Assembly: GCF_003610465.1 (NCBI RefSeq)
Contig: NZ_RAQI01000002.1
Span: forward strand, 682,001-746,000
Origin: Xenorhabdus ehlersii
GTDB lineage: Bacteria; Pseudomonadota; Gammaproteobacteria; Enterobacterales; Enterobacteriaceae
DNA length: 64,000 nt
Direction: 5' to 3'
The position numbers and the translations under genes were made by a program. Numbering within the stretch: the first letter of the stretch is position 1; each line of letters opens with the position of its first letter. This document shows positions 49,673 through 60,156 of this stretch, piece by piece. The notes beneath the pieces are model-generated. The model worked only from the letters and a program-made list of their open reading frames with translations. It did no database searches and was not told where the DNA came from.

Positions 49673-50984
49673 TTATTCCACCACTTCGCTCTTCTTATCA
49701 TTTCTGATTGATTCCACAGAGGAGTTAATATATGGCTCTTCTGGACGGATGAAGCTTATCAGTTTAAAAAACAGGCTTAAACCAATCCCCACAACAGTTG
49801 CAAGCGCCATACCCTTCAATTCTGCCGAACCGATCTGAATTTTCGCTCCGCTAACACCAATAATCAAAATAATGGAGGTCAGGATCAGGTTCTGTGCCTT
49901 ACTGTAATCAACTTTCGAATCAATCAGAACTCGAATGCCTGATGCACCAATCACACCATACAGTAACAGGGAAACACCTCCCATCACAGGGATTGGGATC
50001 ATTTGGATCGCTGCCGCCAATTTACCAACGCAGGAAAGCAATATTGCCATCACCGCAGCGCCACCAATCACCCATGTGCTGTATACACGGGTAAGCGCCA
50101 TAACACCAATATTTTCACCATAAGTCGTGTTAGGTGTTGAACCAAAGAAACCCGAAATCATCGTTGAAAAAACCATTGGCAAACATTGAGCGGTGCAAAC
50201 CTGGATTTTTCAATAAGTCTTTCTGCACAATATTTGCCGTTACCACTAAGTGCCCAACGTGTTCTGCAATAACCACCAGCGCCGCAGGTAAAATTGTCAT
50301 AATGGCAAACCATTCAAAACACGGTGTATAGAACGTCGGCAATGCAAACCACGGCGCTTCACGTACTGGCGTTAAATCTACAACTCCCATAAAAAATGAC
50401 AGCACATACCCTACCAAAACACCAATCAGAATCGGAATAATCGCCATAAAACCACGGAATATCACTGATCCCAAGATAGTCACGCCCAGCGTAACCATAG
50501 ATATGGTCAGGTTGGTCATATTAATTTCAGTACCTACCGCTGGACGCAACCCCGCCATATCAGCAGCAACACCAGCCAACTCCAGGCCGATCACCGCAAC
50601 AATCGCTCCCATCGCTGCCGGAGGAAACATCACATTAATCCATCCCCTTCCTGCAACTTTTACAAGCAGGGCAACCAGACAAAACAACAAACCGCAGACA
50701 ATAAATCCACCTAATGCCAATTCATATCCCAAAGGCAGTAACAACAATACAGGCGAAATAAAAGCAAAGCTGGAACCTAAATAAGCCGGAATTCTTCCTT
50801 TACAAATCACCAAATACAGTAATGTTCCAATGCCATTGAATAACAAAATTGTCGCCGGATTCACTTTAAATAAAATGGGAACCAAAACGGTTGCGCCAAA
50901 CATGGCAAATAGATGTTGCAAACTTAAAGGAATAGTCTGTGCCAAAGGAGGTCTTTCTTCTACTCCAATAGTTCGACGAGTCAT
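49673..50984 (-). pseudogene. uraA: Uracil permease, interrupted by a one-base frameshift
   Basis: Two overlapping reading frames together encode a complete UraA (NCS2 family, 14 helices). The first 284-codon frame runs from MTRRTIGVEERPPLAQTIPLSL to HRSMFANG and then leaves the family sequence. The second frame resumes at STMISGFFGSTPNTTYGENIG and continues to the end. The switch maps to a run of six A (50167-50172 on the plus strand, T6 in the gene); removing one base restores 436 codons, close to the E. coli 429. Either a recent mutation, phase-variable slippage or a sequencing error fits. It follows upp with an intrinsic terminator between. Confidence 0.88.
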
Positions 50985-51020
50985 TATTGATATCCTCTTA
51001 TATCACCTTGCTAGAAACCA

Positions 51021-51046
51021 AAAAAAAGCCGACTTTCCAGCCGGCT
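51021..51046 (-). terminator. Intrinsic terminator between upp and uraA
   Basis: On the minus strand AGCCG (51046-51042) pairs with CGGCT (51031-51027), followed by eight T residues. It lies 8 bases after the upp stop, so uraA would be read only by passing through it. Confidence 0.8.
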
Positions 51047-51053
51047 ATCAATG

Positions 51054-51680
51054 TTATTTAGTGCCAAATATTTTATCACCTGCATCCCCTAAACCAGGGA
51101 CGATGTATCCATGCTCATTTAGACATTTATCAATCGACGCGGTATACAATTCAACATCAGGGTGAGCTTTCTCCAGTGCAGCGACCCCTTCCGGCGCAGC
51201 AACCAAAACCAATACCTTAATGGCAGGACATCCCGCTTTTTTCAACAAATCAATGGTAGCGATCATGGAGCCACCGGTTGCCAACATTGGATCGACAACC
51301 AATGCCATGCGTTCATTAATATCGGAGACTAATTTCTGAAAATAAGGCACTGGCTCAAGTGTTTCTTCATCACGATACACACCAACAACACTGATTCGTG
51401 CACTAGGAATATTTTCCAGTACACCATCCATCATGCCCAAGCCCGCACGCAGAATAGGTACTACCGTAATCTTTTTCCCTTTAATCTGATCTATCTCTAC
51501 CGGACCACACCATCCGTCAATGGTCACTTTCTCGACTTCCAAATCAGCAGTTGCTTCATATGTCAGAAGACTCCCCACCTCTGAAGCCAGTTCACGGAAG
51601 CGTTTAGTGCTTATATCATGATCTCGCATCAGGCCAAGTTTATGTTTAACTAGCGGGTGTTTAACCTCAACGATCTTCAT
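51054..51680 (-). CDS. upp: Uracil phosphoribosyltransferase
   Basis: Upp makes UMP from uracil and PRPP. The ATG at 51680 gives 208 residues as in E. coli and has GAGGAG nearby; the frame extends 21 codons upstream without homology. Motifs are [25 protein letters not shown], the PRPP loop [15 protein letters not shown], and the uracil-binding [17 protein letters not shown] at the C-terminus. It diverges from purM, as in E. coli. Confidence 0.97.
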   Translation of the reverse strand: MKIVEVKHPLVKHKLGLMRDHDISTKRFRELASEVGSLLTYEATADLEVEKVTIDGWCGPVEIDQIKGKKITVVPILRAGLGMMDGVLENIPSARISVVGVYRDEETLEPVPYFQKLVSDINERMALVVDPMLATGGSMIATIDLLKKAGCPAIKVLVLVAAPEGVAALEKAHPDVELYTASIDKCLNEHGYIVPGLGDAGDKIFGTK

Positions 51681-51824
51681 GGGTTTCTCCTCATAGCCGG
51701 CAGATAAAAAAATCGCGGGATTATAACTCCTTTTCCGTATCAAACCACTACCAATCTGTTAATTTTTATTACTAAAGAGTTATTTTCTTCGATCCCGATC
51801 TAGCAGGAAACCGATATAAAGCTA

Positions 51825-51840
51825 TCGCAAACGTTTGCTT
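51825..51840 (+). promoter_or_regulatory. PurR box of purMN
   Basis: TCGCAAACGTTTGCTT fits the PurR consensus ACGCAAACGTTTTCNT at nearly every core position and is itself close to a palindrome (GCAAACGTTTGC). It lies 65-80 bases before the purM start. PurR control of purMN is established in E. coli. Confidence 0.85.
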
Positions 51841-51904
51841 AGACTGTTAGAATTGTCACCGTTCTGTTTTATTCATAAAAATGCAACCGCCTGGGAGCTA
51901 CGCA

Positions 51905-52948
51905 GTGACCAACAAAACCTCTCTTAGCTATAAAGATGCTGGTGTCGATATTGATGCCGGTAATGCCTTAGTCAATCGTATCAAAGGTGTCGTAAAACAG
52001 ACCCGTCGCCCCGAAGTGATGGGAGGATTAGGTGGTTTCGGTGCATTATGTGCCTTACCACAGAAATATCGCGAACCGGTGTTGGTTTCCGGTACAGATG
52101 GCGTTGGTACTAAGCTGCGTCTGGCCATGGACTTAAAGCGCCATGACACTATCGGAATTGATTTGGTTGCCATGTGTGTCAATGATCTGGTTGTGCAAGG
52201 CGCCGAGCCTCTTTTCTTCCTTGATTACTATGCTACTGGCAAACTGGATGTTGATACAGCCGCCAGTGTCATCACAGGAATAGCAGAAGGCTGCAAACAA
52301 GCAGGCTGTGCATTAGTCGGTGGTGAAACCGCAGAAATGCCCGGCATGTATCACGGTGAAGATTATGATGTCGCGGGTTTTTGCGTTGGTGTTGTTGAAA
52401 AATCGGAAATTATTGACGGCAGTCAGGTTCAGACTGGTGATGCCCTGATTGCACTTGCATCCAGTGGACCGCATTCCAATGGTTATTCTTTGATCCGTAA
52501 AATCCTTGAGGTAAGTCAGGTTGATCCAGAAACTACCGAGCTTGAAGGGAAACCACTCGCCGATCACTTACTTACCCCAACCCAAATTTACGTCAAATCC
52601 ATTCTTGAACTGATTGAAAAAGTTGATGTTCATGCGATTGCACATCTGACTGGTGGCGGCTTCTGGGAAAATATTCCTCGTGTTCTGCCAGAAAACATGC
52701 AAGCCAGAATCAAAGCTGACAGTTGGCAATGGCCGGCAATTTTTACCTGGTTACAGCAAGCTGGTAATGTCAGCGAACATGAAATGTACCGCACATTTAA
52801 CTGCGGAGTCGGTATGATAATCGCACTTCCTCAATCTCAGGTAGAGCAGGCGATTTCGTATTTAACCACATCAGGCGAAAATGCATGGCAAATCGGTACA
52901 ATTGTCGAACTTAATGCCGATGAGCAACCAGTCGTTATTACAAAATAA
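51905..52948 (+). CDS. purM: Phosphoribosylformylglycinamidine cyclo-ligase
   Basis: PurM closes the imidazole ring to give AIR. Translation is placed at GTG 51905 because GGGAG lies seven bases upstream and [20 protein letters not shown] aligns with the E. coli start; an ATG at 51881 lacks such a site. Conserved segments include [11 protein letters not shown], the [12 protein letters not shown] loop, [11 protein letters not shown] and [16 protein letters not shown]. Length is 347. purN follows 98 bases later, with a palindromic repeat in the gap. Confidence 0.96.
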   Translation: MTNKTSLSYKDAGVDIDAGNALVNRIKGVVKQTRRPEVMGGLGGFGALCALPQKYREPVLVSGTDGVGTKLRLAMDLKRHDTIGIDLVAMCVNDLVVQGAEPLFFLDYYATGKLDVDTAASVITGIAEGCKQAGCALVGGETAEMPGMYHGEDYDVAGFCVGVVEKSEIIDGSQVQTGDALIALASSGPHSNGYSLIRKILEVSQVDPETTELEGKPLADHLLTPTQIYVKSILELIEKVDVHAIAHLTGGGFWENIPRVLPENMQARIKADSWQWPAIFTWLQQAGNVSEHEMYRTFNCGVGMIIALPQSQVEQAISYLTTSGENAWQIGTIVELNADEQPVVITK

Positions 52949-52965
52949 ATATTTTGTCTGATTGA

Positions 52966-53000
52966 TTTCAAGTTACAGCTAATAAAGCTGTAGCTTGAAA
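52966..53000. repeat. Palindromic repeat, copy 2 (purM-purN gap)
   Basis: Arms TTTCAAG and CTTGAAA enclose 21 bases, with internal arms TACAGCT and AGCTGTA nearly complementary. The 35-bp unit is the same length as, and 28 of 35 identical to, the core of the repeat in the mntP leader (11249-11283). The outer CCCCGT arms are missing here. Confidence 0.7.
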
Positions 53001-53046
53001 AATGAAGAGCCTATTAATCAATGAATTTCTTCAGTGAAAACCCGTT

Positions 53047-53685
53047 ATGAAAAAAATTGTCGTTTTAGTCTCCGGCAATGGCAGCAATCTTCAATCCATC
53101 ATAGATGCCTGCCAACAAAACCGAATTAATGGATATATTGCTGCCGTTTTCAGTAATAATGCCGATGCCTATGGCTTGCAACGTGCTGAACAAGCAGATA
53201 TCCCTGCCTACTTTATCAACCCGAAAGCTTATGCGGATCGTACAAATTATGATATCGCCCTACTCAAAGCCATTGACCAATATGAACCCGATTTAGTGGT
53301 CTTAGCAGGTTACATGAGGATCTTATCACCCGAATTTGTCCAGCACTATTATGGACACCTGCTCAATATTCACCCTTCTCTCTTGCCTAAATATCCCGGT
53401 CTGCATACCCATCGGAAAGCCATTGAGAACGGTGATAAAGAACATGGCACTTCCGTCCATTTCGTGACTGAAGAATTAGATGGCGGCCCTATTATTTTAC
53501 AGGCTAAGGTGCCGATTTTTGCGGGGGATAAAGAAGAAGAAGTCATCGGGCGTGTACAAACCCAGGAACACCATATTTATCCTCTGGTCATCAGCTGGTT
53601 TTTAGATCAACGTTTGATGATGGAAAGCAATAACGCAATTATGGATGGCAAGGTTCTGCCGCCACAAGGTTACGCATCAGAATAA
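53047..53685 (+). CDS. purN: Phosphoribosylglycinamide formyltransferase 1
   Basis: PurN (212 residues, as in E. coli) transfers a formyl group from 10-formyltetrahydrofolate to GAR. The N-terminal VLVSGNGSNLQSIIDAC loop binds the phosphate of GAR. The catalytic Asn-His-Asp set appears in LLNIHPSLLPKYPGLHTHRKAIENGDKEHGTSVHFVTEELDGG. It is cotranscribed with purM under the PurR box. Confidence 0.97.
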   Translation: MKKIVVLVSGNGSNLQSIIDACQQNRINGYIAAVFSNNADAYGLQRAEQADIPAYFINPKAYADRTNYDIALLKAIDQYEPDLVVLAGYMRILSPEFVQHYYGHLLNIHPSLLPKYPGLHTHRKAIENGDKEHGTSVHFVTEELDGGPIILQAKVPIFAGDKEEEVIGRVQTQEHHIYPLVISWFLDQRLMMESNNAIMDGKVLPPQGYASE

Positions 53686-53886
53686 TTTAACCCGCTGGCT
53701 TCAACTTACGGCTCTGTGTTAGCAGATTTTGTTATAATATTTTTTAAGTGCTATATTCCAGTAACACTTTGCTGTAAGTTGCTATTTTGGATTGATTTAC
53801 CTGGCAATGATTATTTATTCGAACATTATTCAACATCAAATACACTTATACCCTATAAATTTCACCACAAAACACTGAGGTATCCA

Positions 53887-54450
53887 ATGTCCAGTGGTTC
53901 GGAAAATCCATCGGTAAATTTACGTCCTCTTGAACGAGAAGATCTTCCTTTTGTTCATCAACTCGATAATAACGCCAGCGTTATGCGCTACTGGTTTGAA
54001 GAGCCTTATGAAGCCTTTGTTGAATTATGCGACCTCTATGATAAGCATATTCATGACCAAAGTGAGCGCCGTTTTATTATAGAAAGCCTGAATTCCAAAG
54101 TCGGTTTGGTGGAACTGGTTGAGATTGATTATGTCCACCGTCGCGCAGAATTCCAGATTATCATCGCCCCAGCTTATCAAGGACAAGGTTACGCAGCGGT
54201 AGCTGTCAAACTTGCAATGGAATACGCTTTTGCTGTCTTAAATCTTTACAAGTTGTATCTGATTGTTGATAAAGAGAATACGAAAGCAATTCATATATAC
54301 AATAAATTGGGATTCTATACTGAAGGTGAATTAATCGATGAGTTTTTTGTAAACGGTTCTTATCATACAGCTATCAGGATGTGTACTTTCCAGCACCACT
54401 ATTTCGCCAATAAAACCCGTGAAGCCCAAACCAGCACATCGACTCGTTAA
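53887..54450 (+). CDS. speG: Spermidine N(1)-acetyltransferase
   Basis: A 187-residue GNAT enzyme that acetylates spermidine to limit polyamine excess. The ATG at 53887 is chosen because AGG lies seven bases ahead and [29 protein letters not shown] sequence starts there; the frame extends 57 unrelated codons upstream. The acetyl-CoA loop is [12 protein letters not shown], and the polyamine site [21 protein letters not shown] is conserved. It lies between purN and ppk, which is not its E. coli place. Confidence 0.94.
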   Translation: MSSGSENPSVNLRPLEREDLPFVHQLDNNASVMRYWFEEPYEAFVELCDLYDKHIHDQSERRFIIESLNSKVGLVELVEIDYVHRRAEFQIIIAPAYQGQGYAAVAVKLAMEYAFAVLNLYKLYLIVDKENTKAIHIYNKLGFYTEGELIDEFFVNGSYHTAIRMCTFQHHYFANKTREAQTSTSTR

Positions 54451-54502
54451 ACGCCAACCCTTAAACTAAGTGAAAAACTCAGTGGAGTAGTAAGGAGTAG
54501 TA

Positions 54503-56572
54503 ATGTCCCACGATCGTCTTTATACCGAGAAAGAACTCAGTTGGCTCTCTTTCAACGAACGTGTACTTCAGGAAGCGGCTGACAAAAGTAACCCGCTGAT
54601 TGAAAGAATGAGGTTTTTAGGGATCTACTCCAATAATTTAGATGAGTTTTATAAAGTGCGCTTTGCCGATGTAAAGCGGCGTATTCTTATCAGTGAAGAA
54701 CAAGGTTCAGCCACTACTGCCCGCCAATTATTGAAAAAGATTCAGACTAAGGTTGCCAAGATCGATCAAGAATTCGATGCCCTCTATAACGATCTACTGC
54801 TGGAAATGGCACGTAATCAGATTTTCTTGATCAATGAACGGCAGATATCCCCGAATCAACAAATCTGGCTGCGGCAATATTTTCGCCAGCATTTGCGACC
54901 ACATATCACACCCATCGTCATCAACCCAGAAACTAATTTAGTTGAGTTTCTCAAAGATGATTACACCTATTTGGCCGTTGAAATTATTCATGGGCAAGAA
55001 ACGCAGTATGCTTTGTTAGAAATTCCATCAGATAAAGTCCCGCGTTTCGTCAATCTGCCTCCAGAGATGCCAAAAAAACGCAAGTCAATGATATTACTTG
55101 ATAATATTCTGCGTTACACGCTGGATGAAATTTTCAAAGGATTTTTCGATTACGACACGTTGAACGTCTATTCGATGAAAATGACCCGTGATTCCGAATA
55201 TGATCTGGCAACAGAGATGGAATCCAGCCTGCTGGAATTGATGTCTTCCACGCTGAAACAGCGACTGACAGCAGAGCCTGTACGGTTTGTCTATCAGCGT
55301 GATATGTCTGACGAAATGGTGGAACTACTGCGTAGCAAGCTGGGGCTATCCAATGATGACTCGGTGATTGCAGGTGGCCGTTATCATAACTTTAAAGATT
55401 TCATCAAATTCCCCAATGAAGGAAATCGGAATCTCCAGAATAAACCGATGCCGCGACTGCGCCATACTTGGTTCGACCATTTCCGCAACGGATTCGACGC
55501 TATCCGTGAAAGAGATGTTCTGCTTTATTATCCTTATCACACATTCGAACATGTGCTGGAATTGCTGCGTCAGGCTTCTTTCGATCCCAGTGTGCTCTCG
55601 ATTAAGATTAATATCTACCGCGTCGCAAAAGACTCACGCATTATTGACTCCATGATCCACGCCGCATACAACGGCAAGAAAGTCACTGTCGTGGTGGAGT
55701 TGCAGGCACGTTTTGACGAAGCAGCTAACATTCATTGGGCGAAACGCCTCACTGAAGCAGGTGTACATGTTATCTTCTCCGCTCCTGGCCTGAAAATTCA
55801 CGCAAAACTATTCATCATTTCGCGTCTGGAAGGGGAAGAAATTATCCGTTATGCCCATATTGGTACAGGAAATTTCAACGAAAAAACGGCGCGGCTCTAT
55901 ACCGATTATTCTCTGCTGACCGCTAAACCTGAAGTCACCAATGAAGTTCGCCGAGTGTTTAACTTTATTGAAAACCCTTATCGGCCCGTCACATTTGATA
56001 ATTTAATGGTATCGCCCCAAAATTCGCGGGCTATGCTCAATCAACTGATTACTCAGGAAATCGAAAATGCACAAGCCGGTGAATTGGCAGGCATCACTCT
56101 GAAAATCAATAACCTGGTAGATAAGGAGTTGGTGGATCGCCTGTATGATGCCTCTGAAGCTGGCGTCAAGATCCGCATTCTGGTGCGAGGGATGTGCTCT
56201 TTGATTCCCAATCAACCTGGCTTTAGTGAAAACATTCAAGTCACCAGTATTGTGGATCGTTTCCTGGAACATGATCGCGTTTATGTTTTCATCAACAAAG
56301 GCAATGAAAAAGTTTTCCTTTCTTCAGCCGATTGGATGACCCGTAACATTGACTATCGCATTGAAGTGGCAGTTTGTCTGCTCGACCCCGGGCTAAAACA
56401 ACAAGTTATGGATATCCTTGAACTACAATTCAGTGATACCGTCAAGGCACGATATATCGATAAGGAATTGAGCAATCGCTATGTTCCGCGAGGAAATAAG
56501 CGTAAAATCCGCGCACAGCTTGCTGTTTATGATTATTTGAAAAACCTTGAACAACCGGAACCAAGAGCCTGA
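54503..56572 (+). CDS. ppk: Polyphosphate kinase
   Basis: Ppk (689 residues, E. coli 688) polymerises the gamma phosphate of ATP into polyphosphate. The N-terminal domain starts [19 protein letters not shown]. Two phospholipase-D-like halves carry the catalytic histidines in [10 protein letters not shown] and [22 protein letters not shown]. It ends in the [12 protein letters not shown] segment typical of the family. It overlaps nothing and lies three bases before ppx, so both enzymes of polyphosphate turnover are co-expressed. Confidence 0.97.
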   Translation: MSHDRLYTEKELSWLSFNERVLQEAADKSNPLIERMRFLGIYSNNLDEFYKVRFADVKRRILISEEQGSATTARQLLKKIQTKVAKIDQEFDALYNDLLLEMARNQIFLINERQISPNQQIWLRQYFRQHLRPHITPIVINPETNLVEFLKDDYTYLAVEIIHGQETQYALLEIPSDKVPRFVNLPPEMPKKRKSMILLDNILRYTLDEIFKGFFDYDTLNVYSMKMTRDSEYDLATEMESSLLELMSSTLKQRLTAEPVRFVYQRDMSDEMVELLRSKLGLSNDDSVIAGGRYHNFKDFIKFPNEGNRNLQNKPMPRLRHTWFDHFRNGFDAIRERDVLLYYPYHTFEHVLELLRQASFDPSVLSIKINIYRVAKDSRIIDSMIHAAYNGKKVTVVVELQARFDEAANIHWAKRLTEAGVHVIFSAPGLKIHAKLFIISRLEGEEIIRYAHIGTGNFNEKTARLYTDYSLLTAKPEVTNEVRRVFNFIENPYRPVTFDNLMVSPQNSRAMLNQLITQEIENAQAGELAGITLKINNLVDKELVDRLYDASEAGVKIRILVRGMCSLIPNQPGFSENIQVTSIVDRFLEHDRVYVFINKGNEKVFLSSADWMTRNIDYRIEVAVCLLDPGLKQQVMDILELQFSDTVKARYIDKELSNRYVPRGNKRKIRAQLAVYDYLKNLEQPEPRA

Positions 56573-56575
56573 TCT

Positions 56576-58108
56576 ATGCCGTTGAAACACGATACCCCAA
56601 TACCCAAACCGCAAGAAATTGCCACTATTGATTTGGGTTCCAATAGCTTTCACATGGTCATCGCCCGTATCGTAAACGGTGCATTACAGGTTATTGGGCG
56701 TTTAAAGAAACGGGTTTATCTTGCTGATGGTTTAAACAATAAAAATGAGTTAAGCGAAGAAGCCATAAACCGCGGCCTGAAATGCCTCGCTCTGTTTGCT
56801 GAGCGATTGCAAGGCTTTTCCGCAGGTAATGTCTGTTTGGTGGGAACGCATAGTTTACGTGAAGCGACCAACGTACAACAATTTCTGCAACAGGCAAAAG
56901 AAGTTATCCCCTATCCCATTGAAATTATTTCTGGTCATGAAGAAGCTCGCCTGATTTTCATGGGGGTTGAGCATACACAGCCAGAAAAAGGCCGGAAATT
57001 GGTGATTGATATTGGCGGCGGCTCGACAGAATTGGTCATTGGTGAAGACTTTGAACCTCTCTTGATTGAAAGCCGTCGTATGGGGTGTGTCAGTTTTTCT
57101 CGCCAGTTCTTTCCAGACGGTATCATTAATGAGCCTAATTTTCGCAAGGCACGACTCCAGGCGGCGCAAAAATTGGAAAATCTCGTCTGGCAATTTCGGA
57201 CAAAAGGCTGGGATTTTGCTTTAGGTGCGTCGGGAACGATCAAGGCAATACACGAACTGTTGGTCGAATTGGGTGAGAAAGATGGCCTGATCACCCCAGA
57301 GCGCCTAAACATGCTGGTGAAACGTGTCCTGAAATACAAAAATTTCAAGGCGCTGGAATTGCCTGGATTATCTAATGACCGTAAACAAACTTTTGTTCCT
57401 GGATTATCAATCTTGTGCGGTATTTTTGATGCCTTACATATTCAAGAACTCCGCTTGTCTCATGGCGCATTGCGGGAAGGTGTACTGTATGAAATGGAAG
57501 ATCGTTTCCGCCATCAAGATATTCGCCAACGAACTGCCAAAAGCCTTGCCAAACACTATAATATCGATCGAGAACAAGCAGCCCGCGTCTGGAGTACCGC
57601 CAAAAACCTTTATGACCAATGGGCAGAGCAAAATCCCAAACGAATACATCCACAACTGGAATCCATTCTACTGTGGGCAGCCATGCTGCATGAAGTCGGT
57701 TTAAGCATCAATCTGAGTGGATTGCAACGGCATTCAGCTTACATCCTGCAAAATACCGATCTACCAGGATTTACCCAAGAGCAGCAATCGTTGCTGGCAA
57801 CATTAGTACGTTACCACCGCAAAGCGGTTAAAGTACATGAACATCCCCGCTTCTATCTGTTTAAGAAAAAACAGTATCTTCCCATGCTTAAAATATTGCG
57901 ATTGGCAACCTTGTTGAATAACCAACGCCAGGCTACCACGACACCGGATACACTAAAGCTAGAAACTGATCATAGTCATTGGACGCTCTACTTACCTAAA
58001 AACTATCTAAAACAAAATGCGCTTGTGTTGCTCGATTTGGAGCAAGAGCAAAGCTACTGGAATGATGTGGCTGGCTGGCACTTACACATTGAAGAGGAAT
58101 CGACTTAA
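56576..58108 (+). CDS. ppx: Exopolyphosphatase
   Basis: Ppx (510 residues) removes terminal phosphate from polyphosphate. The ASKHA ATPase-like fold shows [15 protein letters not shown] (phosphate loop), [14 protein letters not shown] (with the catalytic Glu), and [16 protein letters not shown]-terminal HD-type helices include [24 protein letters not shown]. The order ppk-ppx-yfgG is as in E. coli. Confidence 0.97.
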   Translation: MPLKHDTPIPKPQEIATIDLGSNSFHMVIARIVNGALQVIGRLKKRVYLADGLNNKNELSEEAINRGLKCLALFAERLQGFSAGNVCLVGTHSLREATNVQQFLQQAKEVIPYPIEIISGHEEARLIFMGVEHTQPEKGRKLVIDIGGGSTELVIGEDFEPLLIESRRMGCVSFSRQFFPDGIINEPNFRKARLQAAQKLENLVWQFRTKGWDFALGASGTIKAIHELLVELGEKDGLITPERLNMLVKRVLKYKNFKALELPGLSNDRKQTFVPGLSILCGIFDALHIQELRLSHGALREGVLYEMEDRFRHQDIRQRTAKSLAKHYNIDREQAARVWSTAKNLYDQWAEQNPKRIHPQLESILLWAAMLHEVGLSINLSGLQRHSAYILQNTDLPGFTQEQQSLLATLVRYHRKAVKVHEHPRFYLFKKKQYLPMLKILRLATLLNNQRQATTTPDTLKLETDHSHWTLYLPKNYLKQNALVLLDLEQEQSYWNDVAGWHLHIEEEST

Positions 58109-58120
58109 CGATATCGCGTT

Positions 58121-58297
58121 ATGAAAAAGAAAAAGAAAACTGTTCAAATTATAAAATTAGTACTGTTTATCAGCTTCTTTATTTTCTTTGGGCGCTTTAT
58201 CTATTCATTTATGGCAGCATTGGAGCATCATCAGCAAACCCAGCAGCAATTGGTGACGCCTCCAACTGGTTCGAAAACAGAATATAATACCCAATAG
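58121..58297 (+). CDS. yfgG: YfgG family small membrane protein
   Basis: A 58-residue protein found by reading the gap after ppx. It has a Lys-rich start (MKKKKKTVQIIK), one helix with LFISFFIFFGRFIYSF, and a Gln-rich tail. The FFGRFIYS motif and the place 12 bases after ppx match E. coli YfgG, which has been linked to nickel and cobalt tolerance. That role here is inferred. Confidence 0.8.
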   Translation: MKKKKKTVQIIKLVLFISFFIFFGRFIYSFMAALEHHQQTQQQLVTPPTGSKTEYNTQ

Positions 58298-58367
58298 CTG
58301 TTAAATTTATGGCGATATTATTGCAATCGCCGGTTGTTAGCCCTATTTTCTGCCTTAAAGGTTTACT

Positions 58368-59831
58368 ATGTCACAATCGACCTTTACACCTGATACTCCA
58401 ACTATTGCCAACCAGCATTCCCAAAAACTGGCACATATTCGTCAACGCCTGCTTTCTCTATTTACCCACGATAAGTTATTTGTCGATACATTATTAGGTC
58501 AGGCTGATGAACATTCAGCAATCAGTGACGAACAGTTATTGGAGAAAATAGAGGAAGTCAGCGCGCTGCTGACCAGCCTGCATGCCGCCGATATTGCCGA
58601 CATTCTGGAAGCCTTACCTTATGATGAACGTCTCGCTTTATGGCGCTTGATCGACAATAACCAGCGCGGTGAGGTTCTGGTAGAAGCCTCCATTCCCGTT
58701 TGGGATAATCTAATCAAGGATATGACTGAAGTTGAGCTGTTACGTGCCATCGGTAAACTGCACGTAGATGAACAAGCTTATATTGCAGAACATCTTCCCC
58801 GTGATACCACTCGACGCTTGCTGACCTATTTAGAGCCGGGCCAACGCAATCGTATCCGAGAAGTATTGCAGTACCACAAAGACAGTATCGGCCAAATGAT
58901 GGATTTCGAGTTCGTGACAGTACGAAGCAACGTTACACTCGGCACCGTTCAGCGCTTTTTACGTTCCCGATACGCCATTCCTGAAACAACAGATAAGATC
59001 TTTGTTATTGACCGCAAAAATCGTCTACAGGGAGAGCTGCCACTCACTGCTTTGCTGATAAACGTACCGGATAAATTAGTTTCCGAAGTCATGAACACGG
59101 ATACCGTTACTTTCTTACCAGAGCAAAAAGGTGAAGATGCCGCCAGTGCATTTGAACGTTATGACCTGATTTCTGCCGCCGTGGTAGACAATAACGGGCG
59201 CCTAATGGGACGCCTGACTGTTGAAGATATTGTTGATACCTTAAGTGAAGAAACTGATACCAATATTCGCCGCATGGGGGGCTTAAGCCGCGAAGAAGAT
59301 GTTTTTGCTCCGGTTGGTCAGGCCGTCAAAACCCGCTGGACATGGCTTGCCATCAATTTGTGCACCGCATTCGTGGCATCACGAGTTATCGGGCTCTTTG
59401 AGCATACTATTTCCCAACTCGTTGCTCTTGCAACTTTAATGCCCATCGTAGCAGGCATTGGTGGCAATACCGGTAACCAAACCATCACCATGATCGTCCG
59501 CGCACTCGCACTCCATCAAATCCAGACGGGGAGTTTTTCTTATCTGCTATTAAGGGAACTTGGTGTTGCCTTTATCAACGGCATTATTTGGGGAGGGATC
59601 ATGGGCGTCATCACTTATTTGCTCTATGGTGACCTTGCTATGGGGGGAGTCATGACAATGGCAATGATATTAAACCTACTGATGGCTGCGCTGATGGGAG
59701 TCTTAATCCCGTTTATTATGATGAAATTGGGAAGAGATCCCGCCATCGGCTCCAGTGTAATGATTACTGCAATTACCGATACAGGTGGCTTTTTTATCTT
59801 TTTGGGATTGGCTACGCTATTTTTAGTTTAA
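58368..59831 (+). CDS. mgtE: Magnesium transporter MgtE
   Basis: A 487-residue Mg2+ channel. The N-terminal MgtE domain (about 60-165) has LHAADIADILEALPYDERLAL. Two CBS domains (about 170-300) include RYAIPETTDKIFVIDRKNRL and VDNNGRLMGRLTVEDIVDTL, which sense Mg2+. Five C-terminal helices carry RWTWLAINLCTAF, MPIVAGIGGNTGNQTITM and TAITDTGGFFIFLGLA, with the pore residues. E. coli K-12 has no mgtE; here it occupies the place of yfgF. Confidence 0.94.
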   Translation: MSQSTFTPDTPTIANQHSQKLAHIRQRLLSLFTHDKLFVDTLLGQADEHSAISDEQLLEKIEEVSALLTSLHAADIADILEALPYDERLALWRLIDNNQRGEVLVEASIPVWDNLIKDMTEVELLRAIGKLHVDEQAYIAEHLPRDTTRRLLTYLEPGQRNRIREVLQYHKDSIGQMMDFEFVTVRSNVTLGTVQRFLRSRYAIPETTDKIFVIDRKNRLQGELPLTALLINVPDKLVSEVMNTDTVTFLPEQKGEDAASAFERYDLISAAVVDNNGRLMGRLTVEDIVDTLSEETDTNIRRMGGLSREEDVFAPVGQAVKTRWTWLAINLCTAFVASRVIGLFEHTISQLVALATLMPIVAGIGGNTGNQTITMIVRALALHQIQTGSFSYLLLRELGVAFINGIIWGGIMGVITYLLYGDLAMGGVMTMAMILNLLMAALMGVLIPFIMMKLGRDPAIGSSVMITAITDTGGFFIFLGLATLFLV

Positions 59832-60156
59832 TTCAATTAAAGACGTTCCTGCGATTATATGGTGGCGACAAATAATAAATAATGTCTTTATAATCGCCGT
59901 CATTAATCATAGTGATGATTTATCTTGCGATTTTACAAATCCTCTTAACATAATTCCCTGTACCCTATTGGATACCTCATCACAAATACCATGGAAAAAC
60001 ACTACCAGAAACATTATCTTTTTGACATAACCTCCATATTTTCTTCATTATTGACGAATTCCTGTTGGTTACACTAATAATATATTCTTGCATCTAACTT
60101 AGCATAAGATGCCGCATGATTGGTTACCGCTATAACACTAAGAGAATGTCGAGCAA
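59832..60156 (+). promoter_or_regulatory. mdtA upstream region
   Basis: These 325 bases have no gene. The clear signal is the BaeR-like box at 60038-60055. A GAGAATGTCGAG stretch precedes the mdtA ATG. Confidence 0.6.
60038..60055 (+). promoter_or_regulatory. BaeR-like box of mdtAB
   Basis: ATTTTCTTCATTATTGAC matches the published BaeR box TTTTTCTCCATDATTGGC at 15 of 18 positions and reads in the direction of mdtA, about 100 bases ahead of it. In E. coli BaeR activates mdtABCD under envelope stress. Confidence 0.75.

Noticed and set aside
50160..50180. Programmed frameshifting at T TTT TTC in uraA
   Set aside because: The heptamer resembles a -1 slippery site, but the family sequence resumes in the +1 frame, and -1 reading meets a stop at once. 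Mutation or error is simpler.
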